This document shows positions 31,794-38,706 of a stretch of 39,324 bases of DNA, in pieces. The stretch is taken from contig JAOACF010000007.1 in the NCBI GenBank assembly GCA_026417995.1, positions 334 to 39,657 on the forward strand, in the 5' to 3' direction. Numbering within the stretch: the stretch's first letter is position 1; every line of letters starts with the position of its first letter. A program made the translations under genes and the position numbers. The DNA comes from Negativicutes bacterium. GTDB lineage: Bacteria; Bacillota; Negativicutes; Sporomusales; JAOACF01. A model generated the notes under the pieces. The model did no database searches. It was given only the letters and a program-made list of their open reading frames with translations, and had not been told where the DNA came from.

Positions 31794-32960
31794 TTATGCC
31801 CCCCTTTCCGCGGCTTCCGCCTCGCTAATCGCCCTGGCGATGACTTCCCGCCGCTCTTGGGTAAATTCCCGTCCGGTGATGCTGGTATAAAAGTCCTGAA
31901 AAAGTTCCAGTTTTGTCTTGCTTTTATACCCATCCCCCGCCGCTGTCCGGGCGGCTTTTTCCGGACGTCTTTTGGCCGCGAATTCCAGGCCCAGCACATT
32001 GGGATACACGGCCCGCAGCTTATTCATCGGGTCGATTATTTCGCCTTCGTCGGTCAATGTTACATGCAGATAGTCTTCAACATTGCCATCCCGGTAAAAG
32101 GCAGGGTCAAGCAGCGTTTTAAGGTCGCCCTGAATTTTGCGCAGATTACGGCGCGGGATTAAGTCTTTCAGTTCAATGGCAACTTCACCCGCCCCGCCGA
32201 TATGCACTATCGTCACCGCTTTGCGCTGGTTAACTTCGGAAAATGAATATTTAAGCGGCGACCCGGCGTACCGGATACGATCGGTACCCACCTTTTGCGG
32301 CCCGTGCAGATGCCCGAGCGCCGTATAGGTAAAGTCCCGGAAATACTCCGCGTTTACATATTCAGTGCCGCCAATTGCCAACGGCTTCTCGGACTCGCTG
32401 ACTTCGGGATCGTCGGCGCCGCGGATAAAGCCGTGAGCAACAATCACATTGCGCTCGGCCGGATTATAGCCTGCCCGGATTGTTTCCAGCACCGTCCGCA
32501 TTGCCCCGTCATGATCAACAATGCCGGGGGCCGCGAAAAGGTCCCGGACGATTGCCGGCTGGGCAAAAGGAATTAGGTAAAAATTAACCGGCCCGTATTC
32601 GTCCTCTAAAACGACACGCCGCACTTGCCTCCCCAGCCGTCCTTCGATATGAAGGCCGCGCTGGCGGACAATGCCGCTGGCAAAGCCAATGCGGTCAGGG
32701 CTGTCATGGTTTCCCGCTACCGCCAGTACCGGCACGTTTAAATCAAGCACGATCCGGCTGAGCGTGCGGTCTAAGAGCTCAACTGCCTCCACGGGCGGCA
32801 CCGCCCGGTCATAGATGTCGCCGGCGATAATCAGCGCATCCGGCCGCTCGACGCGGATCAACGCAATCAGTCGCTCCAGAATATGCTCCTGGTCCTCAGT
32901 CATATATACCTGATTGACAATTTTGCCGATATGCCAATCGCCCGTATGGATTATTTTCAT
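31794..32960 (-). CDS. sbcD: Exonuclease subunit SbcD (Mre11-like nuclease)
   Basis: 388 residues. Metallophosphatase motifs in order: GDWHIGK (7-13), GDIYDR, GNHDSP, VAHGF and GHLHGPQ. It supplies the nuclease active site of SbcCD. The ATG at 32960 follows GGGGGGAAGG; a longer frame to 33224 runs through the SASP terminator and gene and is rejected. The C-terminal part (about 290-388) is the usual SbcC-binding region. First gene of the sbcD-sbcC-cca run. Confidence 0.96.
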   Translation of the reverse strand: MKIIHTGDWHIGKIVNQVYMTEDQEHILERLIALIRVERPDALIIAGDIYDRAVPPVEAVELLDRTLSRIVLDLNVPVLAVAGNHDSPDRIGFASGIVRQRGLHIEGRLGRQVRRVVLEDEYGPVNFYLIPFAQPAIVRDLFAAPGIVDHDGAMRTVLETIRAGYNPAERNVIVAHGFIRGADDPEVSESEKPLAIGGTEYVNAEYFRDFTYTALGHLHGPQKVGTDRIRYAGSPLKYSFSEVNQRKAVTIVHIGGAGEVAIELKDLIPRRNLRKIQGDLKTLLDPAFYRDGNVEDYLHVTLTDEGEIIDPMNKLRAVYPNVLGLEFAAKRRPEKAARTAAGDGYKSKTKLELFQDFYTSITGREFTQERREVIARAISEAEAAERGA

Positions 32961-33050
32961 GGCCTTCCCCCCAGAATTGCCGCCCGTCTGCTTGACAAAC
33001 GGCCTGACGGTAACCAATTCCCTGCGAGGCCGCCAATTTCCTGCCGCTAA

Positions 33051-33093
33051 GAAGACGACGGCCGGAGCGTTAAACGCCCCGGCCGCCGTCTTC
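33051..33093 (-). terminator. Terminator of the H-type SASP gene
   Basis: A 15-bp stem with one mismatch continues into an inner GCGT/ACGC pairing. It is three bases past the SASP stop codon; the following minus-strand stretch is TTCTTAG, so the T-run is modest. Confidence 0.65.
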
Positions 33094-33096
33094 TCT

Positions 33097-33294
33097 TTAT
33101 TCGTGCTTGCTAACCGGCCCTGTCTCGACAAGCTGGTCCAGCGAAACATGCAGTGTATTGCGGTCTTCCAGATAGGTAACATGGGCCGTATTGTTTCCTT
33201 TATCAACATCCTCAATCCAGACATAATTATTCCGGTATTTTACCCCGATAATATCCGGCGAATTGAGAATTTCTTCCGCTCTGTCAGCCTTCAC
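33097..33294 (-). CDS. H-type small acid-soluble spore protein
   Basis: 65 residues matching the SspH family layout: RAEEILNSPDIIGVKYRNNYVWIEDVD followed by AHVTYL and a closing VSLDQLVE. Family knowledge: forespore-made spore-core proteins of unknown detailed role. GTG start with GGGGG about 8 bases upstream. A SigG-like promoter lies about 25-50 bases upstream, in keeping with forespore expression. It is a single gene between sbcD and a repeat-containing gap. Confidence 0.88.
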   Translation of the reverse strand: MKADRAEEILNSPDIIGVKYRNNYVWIEDVDKGNNTAHVTYLEDRNTLHVSLDQLVETGPVSKHE

Positions 33295-33316
33295 GCGATC
33301 GCCCCCTTTTTGCTTA

Positions 33317-33346
33317 TATTATCTGCTGTATCAAAGAGGCCGATAC
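33317..33346 (-). promoter_or_regulatory. Possible SigG-type promoter of the H-type SASP gene
   Basis: On the minus strand GTATC (33346-33342) is followed after 18 bases by GATAATA (33323-33317). The -10 differs from CATNNTA only in the first base, exactly as at the alpha/beta SASP gene. The -35 has one mismatch to GHATR. Confidence 0.4.
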
Positions 33347-33434
33347 CAATCAAAAAGGCAAAAGGATTTCAGAATACAGGAGTCAGAATAAAGAAACTCT
33401 GAATACCTGATGCTCTCCGGTCCCCCATTCTTAA

Positions 33435-33462
33435 TTCTGACTTCTGACTTCTGACTTCTGAA
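33435..33462. repeat. Tandem heptamer TTCTGAC repeat
   Basis: Three exact TTCTGAC units and a fourth ending in A, in the 184-base gap between the SASP gene and the YhaM-like gene. Nearby at 33371-33381 GAGTCAGAAT reads as the inverted unit. It looks like a degenerate interspersed element common in intergenic DNA of some Bacillota, from memory. Confidence 0.7.
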
Positions 33463-33478
33463 CTCCTAAACTAACTCC

Positions 33479-34450
33479 TTATTCGCCATTGCCAGGTTTA
33501 TAAATCTCCCGCTGCAGCCCCCGGTCGTAGGCGGAAAAACTGCCGGGCTCGACCTGCCGGACCGCCAGATCAAATTGATCATTCTTGGCGCTGATATTAT
33601 CCAGGTAATGGATAAGCTGCGCTTCTTTTGTCTTGGGCAGCACCGGGCTGCCCCACTCAGGCGCGCCGTGGTGGGAGTAGATGCCGTGTTCCAGCACGAG
33701 CGCGGTTTCCTGATCCAAACCGACCGACCTGCCGGCAGCGGCAACCATTTTCAGGCCCAAACAAATGTGCCCGAGCAATTTGCCGGACTTGGTAAAACCG
33801 ACCGGCAATCCGTAACCGTCCACCTCAATTTCTTCCACCTTGCCAATGTCGTGCAGGATCGCTAGGGCTGTCATCATATCCTGATTTAAACCGCCGTCGC
33901 GGCGGCAAAAGTCCATTGCGTAGCTTAGCACCTCATGCGTATGCTTCAGCAGCCCGCCGATCGCAGCGTGATGGTAACTGAGCGCCCCGGGGTGATATTG
34001 AAATTTCCGGCTGACTATCAGATCTTCCTTAATCAGCGCCTCAACTGTTCCGCGCAGGCCCGGGTGGCGGATCGCCGCGGCGGCGGCAAGAATTTCACGG
34101 TACATCGCCGCCAAATCGCCATCAACATGCGGCGCAAGCTCGCGAAGACAGCCGCCGATCTCTTCTGCGGACGGAATTATTAGCTCATTGACAGTAAGCT
34201 GCACTTCATTGTTATAGCAGCCGGTAATCCCCTTAAGCTTTAAAAAACTCCGGCTCTTTAGCGCTTCTTCCTGACTGGGCGCAATGTTCCACAGCCGTGC
34301 GGCCATGCTGCCGGTAACGTCGCTCACGGTGAATATGCCGAACCGGCCCGCCTTTTCCGTCGTCCGCGCTTCAAACCGGGATACCGCATAAAGCCCGCTG
34401 ACGGCCTGCCCCTGCTGCATCTTCTTTATTTCGCCGACACTCAAGCGCAA
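33479..34450 (-). CDS. YhaM-like 3'-5' exoribonuclease (OB fold plus HD domain)
   Basis: About 323 residues. An OB-fold nucleic-acid-binding part (about 10-110; FGIFTVSDVTGSMAARLW) precedes an HD domain with HHAAIGGLLKHTHEV, ILHDIGKVEE, GHICLG and the HGIYSHHGAPEWGSP closing motif, as in B. subtilis YhaM, which trims RNA from the 3' end. Start: a TTG at 34450 has GGAGG eight bases upstream, while the ATG at 34468 has no ribosome site (the GGAGG lies inside its codons). The frame open to 34687 crosses a repeat and a terminator and is rejected. Confidence 0.9.
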   Translation of the reverse strand: MRLSVGEIKKMQQGQAVSGLYAVSRFEARTTEKAGRFGIFTVSDVTGSMAARLWNIAPSQEEALKSRSFLKLKGITGCYNNEVQLTVNELIIPSAEEIGGCLRELAPHVDGDLAAMYREILAAAAAIRHPGLRGTVEALIKEDLIVSRKFQYHPGALSYHHAAIGGLLKHTHEVLSYAMDFCRRDGGLNQDMMTALAILHDIGKVEEIEVDGYGLPVGFTKSGKLLGHICLGLKMVAAAGRSVGLDQETALVLEHGIYSHHGAPEWGSPVLPKTKEAQLIHYLDNISAKNDQFDLAVRQVEPGSFSAYDRGLQREIYKPGNGE

Positions 34451-34502
34451 GATAATATCCTCCCTCATGTTGCTGCTTGTACTATATTGGCGAACGAGGG
34501 GT

Positions 34503-34577
34503 GAAAACCCTGCTTGCAGCAGACTACTAGGAGACTGCTGCAAAAGTCCATCTGCGTTGTTGCTCCTGCGGGTTTTC
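34503..34577. repeat. Palindromic intergenic element (possible MITE remnant)
   Basis: An inner 9-bp perfect repeat (TTGCAGCAG at 34514-34522, CTGCTGCAA at 34535-34543) is nested in an outer pair (GAAAACCC at 34503-34510, GGGTTTTC at 34570-34577). The CTGCTGCAAAAGTCCATCTG stretch is one I recall from repeated elements in related genomes. Only one copy is in the window, so copy number is unproven. Confidence 0.5.
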
Positions 34578-34650
34578 GCTCCAACGTACCTCCAGGTAAT
34601 AGACTTGAGCTCCACACCGATTATTCCCATATCCGCCAAAGATGCGGAAA

Positions 34651-34680
34651 GACCCCCGGCGAGAAAACTCGCCGGGGGTT
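34651..34680 (-). terminator. Intrinsic terminator of the second Spo0E-like gene
   Basis: A perfect 12-bp GC-rich stem with AAAA loop, 13 bases after the Spo0E-like stop codon; the minus-strand follow-on is CTTTCC. TTT follows on the plus strand, so it may act in both directions. Confidence 0.8.
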
Positions 34681-34692
34681 TCGTCATGCAGC

Positions 34693-34851
34693 TTATCCGT
34701 GTTTAATACGTCTATTATATTCATTAAGCTTTTTGTCAAGCAGTCTGCTGACCCTGAGCACATCAGGATGCGATATGCCCCTCTCCCGGGCAACAATATG
34801 CATAATCCTGCGCAGTCGCTCAATGCGTATGCGAATCTTTCCGGCTGACAT
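34693..34851 (-). CDS. Second Spo0E-like aspartyl-phosphate phosphatase (very small gene)
   Basis: 52 residues, a gene below common length cut-offs. The translation shows the Spo0E pattern: IERLRRIMHIVARERG as first helix and HPDVLRVSRLLDKKLNEYNRR as second, with the SxxLD core. Expected role: dephosphorylation of Spo0A-P. AGGAGGA lies five bases before the ATG, a strong site. It has its own terminator, and a CRP/FNR-type palindrome lies 55-70 bases upstream, suggesting redox or nitrosative control of sporulation entry. The pattern is clear, but activity is unproven. Confidence 0.82.
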   Translation of the reverse strand: MSAGKIRIRIERLRRIMHIVARERGISHPDVLRVSRLLDKKLNEYNRRIKHG

Positions 34852-34878
34852 GCGGTTCCTCCTGCCTCTACTAACTAC

Positions 34879-34884
34879 ACATTA
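34879..34884 (-). promoter_or_regulatory. Possible extended -10 box of the second Spo0E-like gene
   Basis: TGC-TAATGT on the minus strand (hexamer 3 of 6 to TATAAT, with the TGn extension). A shifted reading GCTAAT two bases upstream is also possible. The downstream edge is 34.5 bases from the centre of the palindrome at 34906-34921. Confidence 0.35.
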
Positions 34885-34905
34885 GCACAAATGGTTATTT
34901 TTTGC

Positions 34906-34921
34906 TGTGATCTGCATCACG
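34906..34921. promoter_or_regulatory. CRP/FNR-family binding site upstream of Spo0E-like gene
   Basis: TGTGA-N6-TCACG, the same palindrome class as the two sites before the siroheme reductase gene. Centred near -41.5 relative to the predicted start for the Spo0E-like gene. Confidence 0.6.
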
Positions 34922-34965
34922 GTACATCCTTGCTGCCGGTTAAGCTCCACATACTGCAGCTTCCC

Positions 34966-35023
34966 AAAAATGTCGCCGCAGCATTATGCTTGCGGCGACT
35001 TCATTGTCAGCACGATTATATCG
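34966..35023 (-). ncRNA. Possible 58-nt small RNA or leader attenuator
   Basis: Predicted transcript from the strong promoter at 35030-35058, starting near 35023. It opens with an inverted repeat (CACGAT-TAT-ATCGTG, 35011-35025) and ends in a stem of GTCGCCGCA and TGCGGCGAC arms (34972-34999) followed by CATTTTT on the minus strand, a good intrinsic terminator. Only a 6-codon frame (MKSPQA) is present, without ribosome site. It could be a free small RNA or a terminated leader of the Spo0E-like gene about 115 bases downstream. Confidence 0.5.
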
Positions 35024-35029
35024 TGTATC

Positions 35030-35058
35030 ATTATATATGGCACAATAATCAGCGTCAA
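35030..35058 (-). promoter_or_regulatory. Near-consensus SigA promoter
   Basis: TTGACG (35058-35053), exactly 17 bases, then TATAAT (35035-35030) on the minus strand: 11 of 12 consensus bases with ideal spacing, the best promoter in the window. It lies after the cotJ terminator and has no long reading frame directly downstream. Confidence 0.75.
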
Positions 35059-35086
35059 GCCCACTAACCGCCCGTAAAAATCGGAA

Positions 35087-35114
35087 AGAAGCCTTCCGGC
35101 GCCGGAAGGCTTCT
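35087..35114 (-). terminator. Terminator of the cotJABC operon
   Basis: Perfect 28-bp palindrome (14-bp arms, no spacer) 13 bases after the cotJC stop codon, followed on the minus strand by TTTCCGATTTTT. Confidence 0.8.
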
Positions 35115-35126
35115 CCCAAGCATTTT

Positions 35127-35723
35127 CTATTTCTTCTCAAACTTGTGCCCGTTCCAGATATGGCACTTGCCCATGTACTCATTTACCTCGTTCAGCATTT
35201 CGCCAAAACGCTGGAAGTGCACGACTTCCCGCTCCCACAGGAAGCGCAGCGTATCTTTAACGCAGGGATCGTCGGTGCATTCGATCAAATGCTCATAGGT
35301 AGTGCGCGCCTTTTGCTCGGCGGCCATATCTTCGGTAAGGTCTGTGATCGGGTCGCCAAGAGCTGCGATATATTTAGCCGTCCAGGGTACGCCGTTGGCG
35401 TCCGTCCAGAACAGGCCGTGGTCATGCTGCACATATTGACCTTCCCAGCCGGCTGCTTTAAAATCTTCGCAGTCAGCGCCCTGGATTAATTTATAAACAA
35501 GGGCGGCAATCATTTCCATATGCGCCAGCTCTTCGGTGCCGATATCCGTGAGGAGAGCTTTCGCCTTGTTAAACGGCATGGAATAGCGTTGATTTAAATA
35601 GCGCAGCGAAGCCGACAACTCACCGTCGGGACCGCCGTACTGCGTGATAACCATCTTGGCAAATTTGACATCCGGACAGCTTACCCTCACCGGATGCTCC
35701 AACTTCTTTTCATAAATCCACAT
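35127..35723 (-). CDS. cotJC: Spore coat protein CotJC (manganese-catalase family)
   Basis: 198 residues of the ferritin-like manganese catalase family. Likely metal ligands: Glu35 (GELSASLRYLNQR), Glu65 and His68 (EELAHME), Glu136 (AAEQKAR), and Glu166/His169 (REVVHFQRF). CotJC is an inner coat protein and may remove peroxide. It ends the order cotJA - cotJB - cotJC, 25 bases after cotJB, which strongly supports the identity. Mother-cell expression is expected. Confidence 0.96.
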   Translation of the reverse strand: MWIYEKKLEHPVRVSCPDVKFAKMVITQYGGPDGELSASLRYLNQRYSMPFNKAKALLTDIGTEELAHMEMIAALVYKLIQGADCEDFKAAGWEGQYVQHDHGLFWTDANGVPWTAKYIAALGDPITDLTEDMAAEQKARTTYEHLIECTDDPCVKDTLRFLWEREVVHFQRFGEMLNEVNEYMGKCHIWNGHKFEKK

Positions 35724-35748
35724 TTATCAGTTTCACCTTCCCTTCCGC

Positions 35749-36003
35749 TTACATTTCCCAGGGCCAGGGACTTTCGATCCACTGCCAGGGTTTATCGGAG
35801 TAGCTAAAGCCAAAATTCATCAGAGGCCCGTACTCTTCTTCGTATTCTTTCTTGAGTTTGCACAGCGCGTCTACAGCGCAGTTGTAATCGTTGATGGCGT
35901 CTTCATCACAAGGATGGGTGTCCAAATACAAATTAAGCTCCACTGCCACGAACTCCATTTCCTGAATTCGCTTCAGCATCGCCAGTTGTTTTTCACAGTT
36001 CAT
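35749..36003 (-). CDS. cotJB: Spore coat protein CotJB
   Basis: 84 residues with the CotJB pattern: IQEMEFVAVELNLYLDTHPCDEDA followed by a PLMNFGFSYSDKPWQWIESPWPWE ending rich in Trp. It works with CotJA and CotJC in the coat. GGAGGTG precedes the ATG by 7 bases; the gap to cotJA is 19 bases. Detailed function is unknown in the family. Confidence 0.95.
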   Translation of the reverse strand: MNCEKQLAMLKRIQEMEFVAVELNLYLDTHPCDEDAINDYNCAVDALCKLKKEYEEEYGPLMNFGFSYSDKPWQWIESPWPWEM

Positions 36004-36022
36004 CTATTTCACCTCCGTCCAA

Positions 36023-36253
36023 CTACTCGGGAATGGGATATACGCCCCAAAGCTCGGGGAACAAAGTGCCTTTCATCAATGCCTCAGACGGCGAAAAAGC
36101 CTTGGTATAACATTGCCACGGCACATAGGAGTGCGCTAAAATTACCCGCTCGGGCACTTCGCCGCACATTTTGCCTTCTGCGCCTGCGTGAACCATATCT
36201 TCATATTTATCCATTTCATATTCATACCACTTGGCATTAGACGGTTTTTTCAC
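36023..36253 (-). CDS. cotJA: Spore coat associated protein CotJA
   Basis: 76 residues. The C-terminal half (RVILAHSYVPWQCYTKAFSP and GTLFPELWGVYPIP) is the CotJA signature. Its N-terminus is basic and rich in Glu/Lys. GTG start with AAGGAGGA five bases upstream. It opens the cotJ operon. Upstream, CATAAAAT (minus strand, 36285-36292) matches 7 of 8 bases of the SigE -10 box, but no fitting -35 is seen. Confidence 0.93.
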   Translation of the reverse strand: MKKPSNAKWYEYEMDKYEDMVHAGAEGKMCGEVPERVILAHSYVPWQCYTKAFSPSEALMKGTLFPELWGVYPIPE

Positions 36254-36381
36254 GAAACATCCTCCTTCCTGTAATAACCTACTATATTTTATGTGAATTG
36301 CCTGACCTCTGCTACAAACTTCCGAGAATTTACCGCTTGCTCCAGCTAAGAAAAATTGCTAATGCGGTCTTTTTAGTGTTC

Positions 36382-36455
36382 TGTCATTGCGAACAAAGCC
36401 CAGCGGAGTGAATAAATCTCGTCTTGAGATCGCCACGCTAGCGCTCGCGCTGACA
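36382..36455. repeat. REP-like palindromic element
   Basis: Imperfect inverted repeat starting TGTCATTGCGA and ending CGCGCTGACA, with AATCTC-GTCTTGAGAT at the centre. The style (TGTCATTGCGA...GAGAT...GCTGACA) is a well-known class of interspersed palindrome. It lies in the 306-base gap between cotJA and the PspC gene. The rest of that gap holds the terminator and nothing else I can see. Confidence 0.65.
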
Positions 36456-36481
36456 TGAAACTTATAGTTTCCAGTATATAA

Positions 36482-36547
36482 AAAAAGACCGCCTTGCGCC
36501 CGCGCCGCACAATACGTGCTGCTGCAGGAACAAGACGGTCTCTTTTT
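36482..36547 (-). terminator. Intrinsic terminator of the PspC-domain gene
   Basis: AAAAAGACCGCCTTG pairs with CAAGACGGTCTCTTTTT with one mismatch and a one-base bulge; on the minus strand the stem ends in a T-run (CTTTTTTTAT). The loop holds a small GCAC/GTGC hairpin. A second copy of the 3' half (GCGGTCTTTTT) lies at 36364-36374, beyond the REP-like element. Confidence 0.75.
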
Positions 36548-36559
36548 ATTTTTCAACCT

Positions 36560-36838
36560 TTACGCTGCAGGCATCAGCAGAAACGCCAATAAATAGAGGC
36601 CTATACCGGCGCCACGGTAAATAACCGCCAAGCTCCAGATCAGGCGGATCAGCGTCACATCAAAGCCGGTGTAATTGCTGATACCGGCGCACACCCCGAA
36701 AATCATACCCCGCTCGGCGTCAAGCGCCAGCGGCTTAGGCGGCAGCATATGTTTGACAGGCGACGGATCTGCCTGGAGAAAATACCAGACAGCGAACCCA
36801 CTGAGAATGTATGCGCCAACCCTGACAAGCATCAGCAA
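36560..36838 (-). CDS. PspC-domain membrane protein
   Basis: 92 residues. One membrane helix near the N-terminus (about 5-20), then a PspC domain: the GVCAGISNYTGFDVTLIRLIWSL phrase and YRGAGIGLYLLAFLLMP. PspC proteins act in envelope-stress response. I start at the TTG at 36838, nine bases after GAGG; an ATG six bases on (36832) is the alternative. Single gene with its own terminator. Confidence 0.88.
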   Translation of the reverse strand: MLMLVRVGAYILSGFAVWYFLQADPSPVKHMLPPKPLALDAERGMIFGVCAGISNYTGFDVTLIRLIWSLAVIYRGAGIGLYLLAFLLMPAA

Positions 36839-36916
36839 GGAAAGTCACCTCAATACCGCGATGTTCTTGCATGACTCAGTATTGCCGGTTTCTTTCCTGT
36901 TTAAACAATTGTCTGA

Positions 36917-37393
36917 CTATTTATGCAGCAAGCTCATTTTAATTTTAACCAGCGCCTTGCGGACGTTTTGCTCCCCGTCATAATGGCAGTTTGGCCGATG
37001 CGCATCCCAGGGAAACAGCACCACATACATGCCTGCCGTGAGCCTAAGCTCACTCGCATGCGCCACCGCGCGGAAGAACAACAAATCCCGCTCCGCCAGG
37101 TAGTTCTCGGCTATTTCCAGCTCCGGCGTGCGGCGCGCATAGCCGATAGTCTCGGCGCCGCGAATGATGTACTGGATGTCGGCGTACCGTTCGTGCGCCT
37201 CAAATTTTCTTTTTTCCGGCATCTCCGTCTTGTATTCATTGATTGTCACATACATATCGTCGTCCTGAATACTGTGCCGTCCCAGCGGCAATTGCGCCAG
37301 ATCCTGCGATCGCAGATACTCAAGCGCGGCCGCTACCGCCGCCGGCAGGTTCCCCCGCTCCAGCGCCAAATCGTCAATGTGCCCCAGAATCAT
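36917..37393 (-). CDS. YhcH/YjgK/YiaL family protein
   Basis: 158 residues, a beta-barrel cupin-like family. Landmarks: GRHSIQDDDMYVTINEY, KRKFEAHERYADIQYIIRGAE, and the FPWDAHRP motif with metal-binding His. E. coli relatives YhcH/NanQ act in sugar-acid or sialic-acid metabolism (anomerase). Function here is unknown. Probably in one transcript with the ftsW-like gene, whose stop is 14 bases upstream. Confidence 0.9.
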   Translation of the reverse strand: MILGHIDDLALERGNLPAAVAAALEYLRSQDLAQLPLGRHSIQDDDMYVTINEYKTEMPEKRKFEAHERYADIQYIIRGAETIGYARRTPELEIAENYLAERDLLFFRAVAHASELRLTAGMYVVLFPWDAHRPNCHYDGEQNVRKALVKIKMSLLHK

Positions 37394-37407
37394 CCTGATG
37401 CCCCCTC

Positions 37408-38601
37408 TTATTCGTTCTTATTATTTTTCACAAGCCTTAGCTTGGCCCGTTCCTGGATGCGGGCCGCCGGCCCGGACACCTTTTCTGCCGGCTGACGGAC
37501 GGTCTTATGTGCCTGCCGGCTTACGCTCAAAAGCATCCCCAGCGCCAGCATATTGACAATCAGCGAAGTGCCGCCGTAGCTGATAAACGGCAAGGGCACC
37601 CCGGTCACCGGCAGCAGCCCGGAAACCATCGCCATATTGCCTATTCCCTGCCCGACAATCAGCGCAGTCGTACCTGCCGCGAGCATCTGGCCGAACCCGT
37701 CAGCAGCCTTGAGTGCAATCTTCAGGCCATACCATCCCAGCATCGTAAATAAAACGATCACCGCCAGCACTCCCATAAAGCCCATTTCCTGCGCCAAAAC
37801 GGCAAAAGCAAAGTCGGTATGCGCCTCAGGCAGATAGTGAAATTTGCTCGCACCCATTCCCAAACCGCTGCCGGCAAGGCCGCCGGAACCGATTGCAAGC
37901 AACGCCTGCACGGCCTGATAGCCGGCCGTCTGTGCATAGGACCAGGGATCCAGCCAGGCCATGATCCGCTCCGCCCGGTAGGCTGCATTTTTGGCTAAAT
38001 AGCCGATACTGATTGAACCGAGCATAAAGAGGATTAAGCGCTCTTTTCCCGGAATGCCGGCAAGCAGATACAATAAAACGGCAAGGCCGACAACAACCAG
38101 CGCGGTTCCCATATCCGGCTGGCGAAAAATCAAAAAGCCCATGCCGCCTACAAACACCAGCGGCCAGGATAAAAGCGTATGCGGCAGCTTGCGGTCAATG
38201 CGGGTCCCCAAAAAGGCGGCTGTCACAAAAATCGCGGTTAGTTTGGCAACCTCAGAGGGCTGGAAGACAATCCCGCCGAAACTCAGCCAGCGCCGGGCGC
38301 CATTGGCCTCAAGACCGGCAACGCCCACGGCAAAAAGCAGCGCTAAAGTCACAAGCGCCGCCGGTGCAGCCAGCGGCCGCAGCTTGCGGTAATCCAGGCG
38401 CACCAGCGAAACAAACCCCACCACGCCAATAAAAAAATACAGGATATGCCGTTTGATAAAAAACAGACTGTCGCCCAACTGCTTGCCGGCCATAACAAAA
38501 CTGGCGCTGAAAACATTCACCATGCCGAAAACCGCCAGGGTCAGGCTAATATAGATAATCGCTTCCGCCGGGCTGGACCACGGCATCTTCATGCGCCGCA
38601 A
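37408..38601 (-). CDS. FtsW/RodA/SpoVE family peptidoglycan polymerase
   Basis: About 397 residues, roughly ten membrane helices. Family signatures: QPSEVAKL in the cytosolic loop, FRQPDMGTALVV, and the C-terminal VTGVPLPFISYGGTSLIVNM. SEDS proteins polymerise glycan strands at septum (FtsW), wall (RodA) or spore cortex (SpoVE). The sequence cannot separate FtsW from SpoVE. AGGGGG lies nine bases before a TTG at 38601; the ATG at 38592 is the alternative. The basic C-terminal tail (about 375-397) is cytosolic. Confidence 0.93.
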   Translation of the reverse strand: MRRMKMPWSSPAEAIIYISLTLAVFGMVNVFSASFVMAGKQLGDSLFFIKRHILYFFIGVVGFVSLVRLDYRKLRPLAAPAALVTLALLFAVGVAGLEANGARRWLSFGGIVFQPSEVAKLTAIFVTAAFLGTRIDRKLPHTLLSWPLVFVGGMGFLIFRQPDMGTALVVVGLAVLLYLLAGIPGKERLILFMLGSISIGYLAKNAAYRAERIMAWLDPWSYAQTAGYQAVQALLAIGSGGLAGSGLGMGASKFHYLPEAHTDFAFAVLAQEMGFMGVLAVIVLFTMLGWYGLKIALKAADGFGQMLAAGTTALIVGQGIGNMAMVSGLLPVTGVPLPFISYGGTSLIVNMLALGMLLSVSRQAHKTVRQPAEKVSGPAARIQERAKLRLVKNNKNE

Positions 38602-38706
38602 AGCAAATGTCCCCCTTGTACCGGTTGAAAATATCGCAGAAGAATAACCAAAAGGGCTATCCATCAATATTATATAGCATCATCGCGATTTACGGGAGGT
38701 TGCTTT

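Noticed and set aside
32961-33224. N-terminal extension of SbcD
   Set aside because: It would translate through the SASP terminator and part of the SASP gene; SbcD proteins begin at the MKIIHTGDWH phrase.
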